Shown piece after piece: positions 26,638 to 35,354 of a stretch of DNA of 64,000 nt; position 1 is the first letter of the stretch; every line of letters starts with the position of its first letter. This DNA is from an uncultured Erythrobacter sp. (GTDB lineage Bacteria; Pseudomonadota; Alphaproteobacteria; Sphingomonadales; Sphingomonadaceae). A program made the position numbers and the translations under genes. Under the pieces are notes generated by a model that was given only the letters and a program-made list of their open reading frames with translations, had not been told where the DNA came from and made no database searches. The stretch spans positions 248,001 to 312,000 of the forward strand of contig CANMIS010000002.1 in NCBI GenBank assembly GCA_947498065.1. Reading direction: 5' to 3'.

Positions 26638-29355
26638 ATGGCGCAGGCAAATACGCATGACTGGGATGGAGCATTGGCGCGGGCGCGGGCCGAGGCGCCG
26701 TTTCTGGCGCGCGGACTTGAGCGGATGTCGCCGCTCGCCGAATTGCTGAGTAGCGGAGACGCCGAAGGCGCTCTCGCGTGGGCCAAATCCGCAGGCGATG
26801 GCGCGGATGATTTGGGCGCAGCTTTGCGGCAAGAGCGGATCGCGCTGTCAGTGGCGCTCGGTGTTGGCGATCTGGCCGGAGTCGTCTCGCTCACCCGCGT
26901 GATGCAGGAATTGTCCGATTGCGCCGACCGCGCGCTCGACAGGGCGATTGCCCACGTCATTGCCGAGCGCACCGATGGCGAAGCGGCACGGGGGCTCTAT
27001 GCCTTGGCGCTGGGCAAACAGGGCGCGAGGGAGCTCAATTACTCCTCCGACATCGATCCAATCCTGCTTTACGATCCGGAGACACTGCCGCGCCGCGCCA
27101 AGGATGAGCCGGGTGAAGCAGCCGCGCGCTATGCGCGTCAGATCGTGCAATTGCTGTCTGAAAACACTGCCGATGGTTTTGCCTTTCGGGTCGATCTGCG
27201 GCTGCGGCCCGCCAGTGAAGTCAGCCCGCTGGCCGTGTCTGAAGGCGCGGCCCTCTCGCATTATGAAAGCGCAGCATTGGCATGGGAGCGGGCGGCCTTT
27301 ATCCGGTCGCGCGCTTGCGCCGGCGATATTGCCGCTGGTGAAGCGTTTCTGCAGCGGATCCAGCCCTTCGTATGGCGCTCCAGCCTGGATTTTGGTGCGA
27401 TCGAAGAAATCCGCCAGCTTACCGCGCAAATTCGCGCCAATCATGATGGTCCGCGCTGCCCTGGCCCGGGGTTTGATGTAAAGCGCGGGCGCGGCGGCAT
27501 TCGCGAGATCGAGTTCTTCGCGCAAACCCATCAGCTTATTCACGGCGGGCGCGAGCCCAGCCTGCGGGTGAAGGGCACGCGCGCGGCGCTCGATGCTTTG
27601 GTGGCGGCTGGGCGGGTGGATGGCGATGACGCCGTTCTTCTGGGGTCGACATATGACCGGCTGCGCGTGGTTGAGCACCGATTGCAAATGGTGAACGATC
27701 GCCAGACGCATATCCTACCAGAAGGCGAAGCGCTCGATGCGGTAGCGCGGCTTGACGGTTTGGCGGACGGTAAGGCGCTGATCGCAGAGCTGGACGGCCT
27801 GACGCAGGCGGCTGGCGCGGTCTATGACAAGCTCATCGGCGATGAAGTCAGCGCCTCTCCGCCCGTACCAGGGCCGCCGCAAGCTGAGGCACTGACCGAG
27901 CAATTGAGCAATCTGGGCTTTGCTGAGCCGGACGCGCTGGCAGCGCGGATCAAAGGGTGGCGCGAGGGCCGCTATCAATGTCTACGCACCCCGCAAGCAC
28001 TCGCAGCGTTTGATGCGCTGCTACCGGAATTGATCGCCGCTTTCGCTGGAGCGGATGATCCAGACCGCGCGCTGACCCGGTGGGAGAGTGTGCTTGCCAA
28101 TGCGCCCTCTGCGATTAACCTGTTTCACTTGCTCTCCGCGCGTCCGGCGCTGCACGCGCAATTGGTGGGCGCGCTCACATTATCGCCAATGCTGGCCGAT
28201 GAGCTTGGCCGGCGTCCGGAATTGCTCGACATTCTGATCGACGAAAGTGCGTTGGAACTGCCCGGTTCTGCCTGGGAAATTGCCGAAGATATGCGGCGGA
28301 TCGCCGCCCGCGACGATTACGAGGCGCAATTGGACGCCATTCGAGTGGTCACCGGCGAGCAGCGCTTTGCGCTCGGCGTGCAGCTGATCGAGGCGTTGAG
28401 CGATCCAATCGATATCGCCAGCGGCCTGTCGCGGGTGGCCGAGGCGGGGCTCACCGTGGCAGCGGATGCAGCCGCGCGCGAGTTTGAGCGTGTGCACGGA
28501 GAGATCGCGGGCAGCGAGGTCTGCGTGCTTGGTCTGGGCAGATTTGGCGGCGGGGCGCTGACACACGCCTCTGACCTGGACATTATCTATCTGTTTTCGG
28601 GTGATTTTGATGCGCAGTCCGATGGCGAGCGGTCGCTCGGCGCAACGCTTTACTACAACCGCTTGGCCAGCCGTATTAGCGCAGCTCTATCTGTCCCTAC
28701 GGCGCAAGGCGCGCTCTATGAAGTCGACACTCGACTGCGTCCGCAAGGGAACCAGGGCCCGCTCGCAGTATCGCTTGAGGCCTTCGCCAAATATCAGCGC
28801 GAGGCGGCCTGGACCTGGGAGCATATGGCGCTGGCAAGAGCGAGGGTTTTGATCGGGTCGGAGGAGGCGAGCGGCCAGCTCAACGAAATCATCACCGGGG
28901 TTCTGTGCAAGCCTCGCGATCCGGCGGAATTGCGAACCAATGTGCTGACCATGCGCAGCGAAATGGCGCAGCATAAGCCCGCTCGCGGACAGCTTGATGT
29001 GAAGCTGCTGCGCGGCGGTCTGGTGGATTTTGAATTCCTCATCCACTTCCTGCAATTGCGTGATGGCAAGGGGCTGGACCCCGACCTTGGCACGGCCATT
29101 CCGATGCTGGTGGAGGAGGGCGGTCTGCCGCAGCCTCTGATCGCGGCCTATGACTTGATGACCCGTATTTTGGTCGCCGGGCGCTTGCTTGCGCCCGATG
29201 GTAAGGAGCCTCCGCCTGCCGCTGCCAATGCACTGGCGCGGGCCTGTAAGGCGCAGAATTACAAAGGCCTCTTGCGCAGCCTCACCGAGGCGCGGCATGA
29301 GGTCGCCAAAGCTTGGGAGACGATTCTCGAGCATCAATTGGAGATTGACGAATGA
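26638..29355 (+). CDS. glnE: Bifunctional glutamine synthetase adenylyltransferase/adenylyl-removing enzyme
   Basis: GlnE adenylylates and deadenylylates glutamine synthetase according to nitrogen status. From the ATG at 26638 (GGAGG five to six bases before) it has 905 residues; TTG 26602 and ATG 26626 are in frame but lack a good site. The N-terminal nucleotidyltransferase domain contains KQGARELNYSSDIDPILLY, and the C-terminal one LGRFGGGALTHASDLDIIYLF, both with the paired aspartates that bind metal. A helical linker lies between. Its stop overlaps the bcp start by four bases, suggesting co-translation. No glnB is present in the window. Confidence 0.95.
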   Translation: MAQANTHDWDGALARARAEAPFLARGLERMSPLAELLSSGDAEGALAWAKSAGDGADDLGAALRQERIALSVALGVGDLAGVVSLTRVMQELSDCADRALDRAIAHVIAERTDGEAARGLYALALGKQGARELNYSSDIDPILLYDPETLPRRAKDEPGEAAARYARQIVQLLSENTADGFAFRVDLRLRPASEVSPLAVSEGAALSHYESAALAWERAAFIRSRACAGDIAAGEAFLQRIQPFVWRSSLDFGAIEEIRQLTAQIRANHDGPRCPGPGFDVKRGRGGIREIEFFAQTHQLIHGGREPSLRVKGTRAALDALVAAGRVDGDDAVLLGSTYDRLRVVEHRLQMVNDRQTHILPEGEALDAVARLDGLADGKALIAELDGLTQAAGAVYDKLIGDEVSASPPVPGPPQAEALTEQLSNLGFAEPDALAARIKGWREGRYQCLRTPQALAAFDALLPELIAAFAGADDPDRALTRWESVLANAPSAINLFHLLSARPALHAQLVGALTLSPMLADELGRRPELLDILIDESALELPGSAWEIAEDMRRIAARDDYEAQLDAIRVVTGEQRFALGVQLIEALSDPIDIASGLSRVAEAGLTVAADAAAREFERVHGEIAGSEVCVLGLGRFGGGALTHASDLDIIYLFSGDFDAQSDGERSLGATLYYNRLASRISAALSVPTAQGALYEVDTRLRPQGNQGPLAVSLEAFAKYQREAAWTWEHMALARARVLIGSEEASGQLNEIITGVLCKPRDPAELRTNVLTMRSEMAQHKPARGQLDVKLLRGGLVDFEFLIHFLQLRDGKGLDPDLGTAIPMLVEEGGLPQPLIAAYDLMTRILVAGRLLAPDGKEPPPAAANALARACKAQNYKGLLRSLTEARHEVAKAWETILEHQLEIDE

Positions 29356-29825
29356 GCGATTTTGCAAGCGTTGGTGACGCCCTGCCTGATATTGAAATGG
29401 GCACCCCTGATGGCGGCACGGTGAAGCCATCGGATTTCCACGGCAAGAAGCTGGTGCTGTTCTTCTATCCTAAGGACAACACGCCGGGCTGCACCACTGA
29501 GGCAAAGGACTTCACCGCGCTCAAAAGCGATTTTGATGCGGCGGGAACTCAGCTGCTTGGCGTCAGCAAGGACAGCGCGAAAAAGCACCAGAACTTCATC
29601 GCCAAGCATGATCTCACGACCCCTCTCGCGACTGATGCCGAGGAAGGTGGATTGTCGGACGCGCTCGGCGTTTGGACCGAGAAACAGATGTACGGCAAGA
29701 CCTATATGGGCATGGTCCGCACCACCTATCTGGTCGGCGCAGACGGCAAGATTGCGCAGGTTTGGAATAAGGTGAAGGTGAAGGGCCACGCCGAAGAAGT
29801 GCTGGCCGCTGCAAAGGCGCTCTAA
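29352..29825 (+). CDS. bcp: Thiol peroxidase of the BCP/PrxQ subfamily, 1-Cys form
   Basis: 157 residues reducing peroxides and alkyl hydroperoxides. The peroxidatic cysteine is Cys47 in TPGCTTEA. The resolving cysteine usual five residues later is replaced by lysine (CTTEAKDF), so this would act as a 1-Cys enzyme or use an external thiol. The rest of the fold is complete (VLFFYPKDNTPG, GVSKDS, RTTYLVGADGKI). Translationally coupled to glnE by a four-base overlap; DUF455 follows six bases downstream. Confidence 0.9.
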   Translation: MSDFASVGDALPDIEMGTPDGGTVKPSDFHGKKLVLFFYPKDNTPGCTTEAKDFTALKSDFDAAGTQLLGVSKDSAKKHQNFIAKHDLTTPLATDAEEGGLSDALGVWTEKQMYGKTYMGMVRTTYLVGADGKIAQVWNKVKVKGHAEEVLAAAKAL

Positions 29826-29831
29826 GCCGAC

Positions 29832-30623
29832 ATGCCATCGCCCATGCTATCCTTGGCCTCCGCCATTCGCGGCGCTTTGCTGACCGCTGATCCGCGCGCA
29901 AAATGTTTTGCGACGCGAGACGTCGTGCGGCGCTGGAACAAGGGCGCGTTGGCGTGGCAGTTTGACGTCACGATGCCAGATGAGCCTGCGCGGCCCAGCG
30001 AGCCGGAGCTGTTGGCACCCAGCCAAATGCCAAAGCGCGGCAAAGGCGGATCAGAGCGCGGCCGGATCGCCTTGTGGCACAGCTTGGCGCATATAGAGTT
30101 CGTCGCGATTGATCTCGCGCTCGATATGGCGGGGCGCTTTGGCGAACAGATGGGCGAAGAATTCGTCTCCGACTTCTTGAGCGTTGCTGCCGATGAGGCG
30201 ATGCATTTCGCTTTGCTCGACCGCAAGCTCAATACGCTTGGCAGCTATTACGGCGCTCTGCCGGCTCATGGCGGATTGTGGCAGGCGGCGGATGAGACCA
30301 AGCATGATGTCCTGGCCCGTCTCGCGATTGTGCCCATGGTGCTGGAGGCGCGAGGGTTGGACGTCACGCCAGCAACCTTGGAACGGGTACGGGCGGCGGG
30401 CGATGAGAATGGCGCAAAAATTTTGACGCGAATCCTTGACGACGAAATTCGCCATGTCGCGTTTGGCACCAAACACTTTATTGCTTTGGCCGATAAGGCG
30501 CAGGAATCACCCGAATCCACGTGGAAAAGGTTAGTAAAAACTTACTTTCGGGGGGCCGTTAAGCCGCCATTTAACGACTCAGCCCGTCTTGCAGCCGGTT
30601 TATCGCGGGAGTTCTACAGTTAA
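29832..30623 (+). CDS. DUF455 ferritin-like protein
   Basis: 263 residues of the DUF455 family, helical and ferritin-like. Diiron-type residues are suggested by ALWHSLAHIEFVAIDLALD, AADEAMHF and DDEIRHVAFG, each carrying E/D and ExxH-like pairs. Family members are predicted tRNA- or metal-associated oxidoreductases related to MiaE, but function is not established. It follows bcp closely and probably shares its transcript with glnE. Confidence 0.88.
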   Translation: MPSPMLSLASAIRGALLTADPRAKCFATRDVVRRWNKGALAWQFDVTMPDEPARPSEPELLAPSQMPKRGKGGSERGRIALWHSLAHIEFVAIDLALDMAGRFGEQMGEEFVSDFLSVAADEAMHFALLDRKLNTLGSYYGALPAHGGLWQAADETKHDVLARLAIVPMVLEARGLDVTPATLERVRAAGDENGAKILTRILDDEIRHVAFGTKHFIALADKAQESPESTWKRLVKTYFRGAVKPPFNDSARLAAGLSREFYS

Positions 30624-30706
30624 GTTGCTCTTTAAGATTTGAGCCCGAATAAGTCCTCTCGACACGAAATCGGGCGCGTTTGCGCTGAAATTTAGGGCAT
30701 CATTTG

Positions 30707-31405
30707 ATGACAACGCTTACCAAGCGTCACATTGCTAAAGCTGCTTTGAGCGCATTTGGCATGGCGGCAATCGCCGCTGCAGCGCCAGCTTCAGCTAACA
30801 GTTCAGCTAACGCTGCTGTCGATATTAGCGAACCGATCCGCGCGGCTCAGGATGACAATCTGACGAGCGGTGACGTGCAATTCCGGCAGCTGTTTGCCAA
30901 TTGGCAAGCGCTCGATAGCGCAGGGCCAAACGCTCCGACTGAGCAGCCCAGCATCGCTATCCCGTCACGTATGCCTTTGGACGGTTTCAAACTGACCAGC
31001 GGTTACGGCATGCGCAATCACCCGGTGCTGCGGCAACGCCGCGCTCACAAAGGCGTCGATCTTGCCGCGCCAACGGGCACCCCAATTTTTGCAACCGCTG
31101 ACGGTATCGTTGGCAAGGCGCAGTGGTTCTCCAGCTACGGCCTTTACATCCGCATCGATCACGGCGCTGACCTTGAAACGCGCTATGCTCACATGTCGAA
31201 ACTGGCGGTTGCCGCTGGTGAGCGTGTGAAAAAGGGCGACATCATCGGCTATGTCGGCTCAACCGGTCGTTCCACTGGTCCGCACCTTCATTATGAAGTC
31301 CGGATCGACGGGGTTGCGGTCAATCCTATTCCCTATATGGTAGAGACACAGGCGCAGCAGCAGTTCGACCGCCAAGCCGTCCTTGAAGGACGCGGCGGCG
31401 AATAA
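30707..31405 (+). CDS. Secreted M23 peptidase (lysostaphin/LytM-type)
   Basis: 232 residues from ATG 30707 (TTG 30704 is also in frame), with a signal peptide to about residue 28 (IAAAAPASA). The M23 domain occupies about 95-200: HPVLRQRRAHKGVDLAAP carries the first zinc ligands (HxxxD), and TGPHLHYEVRI the HxH. Such enzymes cut peptidoglycan crosslinks or, when degenerate, activate amidases. All ligands look intact. A strong terminator follows about 80 bases downstream. Confidence 0.9.
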   Translation: MTTLTKRHIAKAALSAFGMAAIAAAAPASANSSANAAVDISEPIRAAQDDNLTSGDVQFRQLFANWQALDSAGPNAPTEQPSIAIPSRMPLDGFKLTSGYGMRNHPVLRQRRAHKGVDLAAPTGTPIFATADGIVGKAQWFSSYGLYIRIDHGADLETRYAHMSKLAVAAGERVKKGDIIGYVGSTGRSTGPHLHYEVRIDGVAVNPIPYMVETQAQQQFDRQAVLEGRGGE

Positions 31406-31484
31406 GCCCTCAGCGGTTTAGCGCGCTTCTAAGAGTTTCCCCGCTGAACGCGGGATCGAACATTGGAGAGGGTGTTCGAGCATA

Positions 31485-31512
31485 GGCGGCGGGTTATCCC
31501 GCCGCCTTTTTT
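31485..31512 (+). terminator. Intrinsic terminator after the M23 peptidase gene
   Basis: Perfect 9-bp stem GGCGGCGGG/CCCGCCGCC (31485-31493 and 31498-31506), loop TTAT, then six T residues. It ends transcription from the M23 gene before the acyl-CoA synthetase operon. Confidence 0.85.
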
Positions 31513-31637
31513 CTTGTCGGCTCCCTGCTCGTTCAACGGCATCCAATTTTCTTCGAATTGACTTGCGGGCTGCGCCGCGCAGGCTAGGTTTCGCCTCGCA
31601 ACTGACGGCCTCAATGCGCCGCATGGGAGAGATATCG

Positions 31638-33185
31638 ATGAGCCTGCATCCAATTGCGCATGCGCAAAACCGTCCTGACCAAGCCGCCGTGATCATGGCG
31701 AGCAGCGGTGAGACAATGACCTATGGTGAGATGGAGGGTCAGGCCAACCAGTTTGCGCATTTGCTGCGCGCGCGCGGTGTGAACCCAGATCAAGCTTTCG
31801 CGGTTCTGCTGGAAAACCGGATGGAGTACTTCACCATCATCTGGGGTTCGCAGCGCGCGGGCACGATGCTGGTGCCGATCTCCACCCGGCTGACAGGGCC
31901 AGAGATTGCCTATATCTTGCAGGACAGCGAGACCAAGCTGCTGATCACTTCAGGTGCATTCGCCGATGTGCTGGAGACGGTGCGCGCGGAATGCCCCGAT
32001 CTCGACATGCTGATCATGGACAGCGGCGATGCGCAGGAATTCGGCGCGGCAATGAGCGTGCAAAGCACAGAGCCACTGGCTGAGCAAACTGCTGGCCTGG
32101 TGATGCTGTACTCCAGCGGCACGACCGGGCGGCCCAAGGGCGTGCGACCTGCGCCGCCAGAAGATCCCGATCCGCAGGCGCCCAATCCGCTCATGGCGCT
32201 GGGCATGATGGGCGCTGGCATGCCGGCGGATGGCTCAATGATCTATCTCTCGCCCGCGCCGCTCTATCACGCCGCGCCCATCGGTTGGTGCTCGACAGTC
32301 CACCGGCTCGGCGGAACGATCGTCTTGATGGAGAAGTTCGATCCGGAAAATGCGCTCGCCGCGATCGAGAAATACAAGATCACTGATAGCCAATGGGTGC
32401 CGACCCATTTTGTCCGTTTCCTGAAATTGGATGAGCAGACGCGCTCAAAATACGACCTCTCTAGCCACCAGCGCGCGCTGCATGCCGCCGCGCCGTGTCC
32501 CGTGCCGATCAAGCGCGAGATGATCGAGTGGTGGGGACCGATCGTGAATGAGTATTACGCGGGCAGTGAAGGCATCGGCATGACCTTGGTGAAGGCGCCG
32601 GACTGGTTGACCCACCCGGGCAGCGTTGGCCGCGCGATCCATGGCAAGTTGCATGTCTGCGACCCCGATGGCGAGGAAGTCGGTCCGGATGAAGACGGTC
32701 TGATCTATTTCGAGAACGACATTCTGCCGACCTATCACAACGATCCTGACAAGACCGCTGAGGCGATGCATCCCAAAGGGTGGATGACCCTGGGCGATAT
32801 CGGCCATGTCGATGCAGATGGCTTTCTCTATCTGACTGATAGGAAGAGCCACATGATCATTTCTGGCGGGGTCAATATCTACCCGCAGGAGGTCGAAAAC
32901 CTGCTGCAAACCCACGCCAAGGTGATGGATGCCGCGGTGATTGGCGCGCCTTGCCCCGATTTGGGCGAGAAGGTCGTTGCCGTGGTGCAGCCGGTCGATA
33001 TGGGCGATTCTGGCGAGGCGCTGGAGGCGGAATTGCGCGAGTTTCTCGCGCCCAACCTTGCCCGCATTAAAATGCCCAAACTGTTCGATTTCCGCCCTGA
33101 TCTGCCGCGCGAGGCCAATGGTAAGCTCTACAAGCGAGAGCTGCGTGATGAATATGAGGCCAAGGCAAAGGCGGGGGCGGCCTGA
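31638..33185 (+). CDS. Acyl-CoA synthetase (ANL superfamily)
   Basis: 515 residues from the ATG at 31638, preceded by GGGAGA. The AMP-forming signature is complete: the P-loop LYSSGTTGRPKGV, EYYAGSEGIGMT, LTDRKSHMIISGG and the late lysine NGKLYKREL. It activates a carboxylic acid to its CoA thioester; the acid is unknown, and similarity to medium/long-chain and steroid-side-chain ligases is suggestive only. The stop shares one base with the P450 start (TGATG at 33185), so the two are co-translated and probably act on one substrate, for instance a terpenoid or sterol side chain. Confidence 0.92.
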   Translation: MSLHPIAHAQNRPDQAAVIMASSGETMTYGEMEGQANQFAHLLRARGVNPDQAFAVLLENRMEYFTIIWGSQRAGTMLVPISTRLTGPEIAYILQDSETKLLITSGAFADVLETVRAECPDLDMLIMDSGDAQEFGAAMSVQSTEPLAEQTAGLVMLYSSGTTGRPKGVRPAPPEDPDPQAPNPLMALGMMGAGMPADGSMIYLSPAPLYHAAPIGWCSTVHRLGGTIVLMEKFDPENALAAIEKYKITDSQWVPTHFVRFLKLDEQTRSKYDLSSHQRALHAAAPCPVPIKREMIEWWGPIVNEYYAGSEGIGMTLVKAPDWLTHPGSVGRAIHGKLHVCDPDGEEVGPDEDGLIYFENDILPTYHNDPDKTAEAMHPKGWMTLGDIGHVDADGFLYLTDRKSHMIISGGVNIYPQEVENLLQTHAKVMDAAVIGAPCPDLGEKVVAVVQPVDMGDSGEALEAELREFLAPNLARIKMPKLFDFRPDLPREANGKLYKRELRDEYEAKAKAGAA

Positions 33186-34477
33186 TGGCGAGCGCCCCGG
33201 TGCTGGATGCGGAGCTCGCCCGCGCGGTGATTGATCCGGCGAGCTATGCGGAATGGGACAGTCTGCTCGACCGGTTCGATGCGATCCGGGCGGAAGCACC
33301 GGTGGCTTGGATCGAAGGACAAGAGGGCTTTCACCGGCCATTCTGGCTGGTGACCAGCTATGATGCGGTGATGCAGGTGTCGAAAGACAATCAGTCCTTC
33401 CTTAACAATCCGCAAACCGTGGTGTTCTCGCTCGATGAGGGGATCGAGTTTGCCAAGGCCATGACCGGCGGCAGCGAGCATATGGTCGCCAGCCTGGTCA
33501 CCTTTGATGCGCCGATCCACATGAAATACCGCAAGCTGACGCAGGAATGGTTCATGCCTAAGAACCTGCGAACGGTAGAGGCGGAGATCCGCAGCCTAGC
33601 GAAGCGGACAGTCGACCGACTGATTGCGGCTGGACCAGAGGCTGACTTCGTAAAGCTCGTTTCCGCGCCCTATCCCCTGCATGTGGTGATGCAGATTCTC
33701 GGCGTGCCGGAAGAGGATGAGCCGCGCATGCTGATGCTGACCCAGCAGATGTTTGGCGGGCAGGATGATGATCTCAACCAGTCGGGCATGGCGAATATGA
33801 CGCCGGAGCAGATCACGCAGCTGGTCGCGGGCGCGGTGAAAGACTTTGAGGCCTATTTCGCCGGGATTACCGCTCAGAAGCGAGCGGAGCCGACGGGCGA
33901 TGTAGCAAGCGTCATCGCCAATGCGACCATTGATGGCGCGCCGCTCAACGACCGCGATATGATGGGCTATTACATCATTCTGGCGGCAGCTGGGCATGAC
34001 ACGACCAGCGCTTCAACGGCGGGTGCAATGATGGCGCTGGCCCACGATCCAGAGCAATTTGCCCGAGTAAAGGCGGACCGTAGCCTGTTGCCCGGGATCG
34101 TTGAGGAGGCGATTCGCTGGACCTCTCCGGTTCAGCATTTCATGCGCACAGCAGCCGAAGATGTGGAGCTGGGCGGACAGACGATCCGTAAAGGCGATTG
34201 GCTGATGATCAATTATGTCGCGGCCAATCATGATCCGGCGCAGTTTCCTGATCCGCGCCGGTTTGATGCGGGCCGCTCGCCCAATCGGCATCTCGCCTTT
34301 GGCGCGGGCGCGCATCAATGCCTCGGCTTGCATCTCGCACGTCTTGAAATGCGCATTCTGTTTGAAGAATTGCTCGACCGGATTGAGACTGTTGAGCCAG
34401 CAGGAGAGGCCAAACGCGCCAAGTCGACATTTGTCGGCGGTTTAAAGGCCTTGCCACTGCGAATTGCAGCCACCTAA
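33185..34477 (+). CDS. Cytochrome P450 coupled to acyl-CoA synthetase
   Basis: 430 residues with I-helix AGHDTT (269-274), K-helix EAIR (308-311) and heme loop FGAGAHQCLG (372-381, Cys379). The layout resembles bacterial P450s of the CYP107/CYP125-like groups used on terpenoids and sterols. The precise family is not assignable by eye. It needs a ferredoxin, not seen here, and a reductase such as the one at 8463-9692. It is coupled by TGATG to the acyl-CoA synthetase, so hydroxylation and CoA activation of one hydrophobic substrate is the likely theme. Confidence 0.9.
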   Translation: MASAPVLDAELARAVIDPASYAEWDSLLDRFDAIRAEAPVAWIEGQEGFHRPFWLVTSYDAVMQVSKDNQSFLNNPQTVVFSLDEGIEFAKAMTGGSEHMVASLVTFDAPIHMKYRKLTQEWFMPKNLRTVEAEIRSLAKRTVDRLIAAGPEADFVKLVSAPYPLHVVMQILGVPEEDEPRMLMLTQQMFGGQDDDLNQSGMANMTPEQITQLVAGAVKDFEAYFAGITAQKRAEPTGDVASVIANATIDGAPLNDRDMMGYYIILAAAGHDTTSASTAGAMMALAHDPEQFARVKADRSLLPGIVEEAIRWTSPVQHFMRTAAEDVELGGQTIRKGDWLMINYVAANHDPAQFPDPRRFDAGRSPNRHLAFGAGAHQCLGLHLARLEMRILFEELLDRIETVEPAGEAKRAKSTFVGGLKALPLRIAAT

Positions 34478-34657
34478 TTCCTCGATATGGGGAGTATTTG
34501 CAATAAAACAAGGTCTGCATAACAATATCGATGGTATTTGCGCATTAATCGGACTGTTGTTACGATTTTCCTGTTATTTGCTTGCAACATGTGTTAACAC
34601 TGCGTTCATGGGAAAAACTTGGAACAGAGGCGTTGCTATTGGTGCAGCGACGGGCCG

Positions 34658-35317
34658 TTGAGCCTGCTTGAGACACACAACCTGCCATTTGCGATTGCAC
34701 TAATGCTGCTCGCAATCATTGCCATCGCGCAAGTGGTGGGCGTGGCCGATATGTTTGATGGGACAGATGTCGATGTCGATTTAGACCTTGATGTTGATGT
34801 CGATGCTGACGGGATCGAAGCCATCACATCCGGCGGATTTATGGATGGATTGCTCAGCCTGCTTGGGTTTGGCCGAGTGCCTTTCCTGATCTGGCTTGCG
34901 GGCCTGCTGCTGGTCTTCGCGTCTATTGGCGTGATTGGTCAGTCCGTGATCGCAGGTTTTCTGGGTGCACCGCTGCCCGCATGGCTGGCCGCGCCGCTTG
35001 CCGGTATTGCCGCCGTGCCCACCAATGCTGCTTTCGTCAGGCCAGTCGGTGCATTGCTGCCCAAGGATGAGACGAGCGCGGTCGGGCTGAGCAGCTTGAT
35101 TAGGCGCGATGCGATCATCCAGACGGGCACTGCGCGCGCCGGGTCACCAGCGCGGGCCAAAGTGCTCGATCGTTTCAAACAACCTCATTTTGTCATGGTT
35201 GAGCCCCATGATCCGAGCGCGGAATTGCGCGAAGGCGAAACAGTCCTGCTGGTGCGCCGCGAAGAAGGAACGTTCTTCGCTATTCGCTATGAAAACCGCT
35301 TGCTCGAATTGAACTAG
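34658..35317 (+). CDS. YqiJ-like membrane protein (OB-fold, flotillin partner)
   Basis: 219 residues from TTG 34658 (family N-terminus LLETHNLPFAIAL begins right after); TTG 34619 is also in frame. Helix 1 is about 8-30. An acidic tract GTDVDVDLDLDVDVDADG follows, then a second helical hairpin (about 70-115), and a soluble C-terminal OB-like domain (RRDAIIQTGTARAGSPARAKV, GETVLLVRREEGTFFAI). It lies directly upstream of the flotillin gene, as in the yqiJ-yqiK pair. No strong ribosome site is visible for the TTG. Function is thought to involve membrane microdomains; the role is unproven. Confidence 0.75.
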   Translation: MSLLETHNLPFAIALMLLAIIAIAQVVGVADMFDGTDVDVDLDLDVDVDADGIEAITSGGFMDGLLSLLGFGRVPFLIWLAGLLLVFASIGVIGQSVIAGFLGAPLPAWLAAPLAGIAAVPTNAAFVRPVGALLPKDETSAVGLSSLIRRDAIIQTGTARAGSPARAKVLDRFKQPHFVMVEPHDPSAELREGETVLLVRREEGTFFAIRYENRLLELN

Positions 35318-35354
35318 GCCCAGCCCAAGAATCTAGAACCTCATAGGAGAGAAA

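Noticed and set aside
31440..31490. tRNA-like T-arm pattern near the M23 gene (GTTCGATCCCGCG on the minus strand)
   Set aside because: No acceptor stem, anticodon stem or D arm can be built around it.
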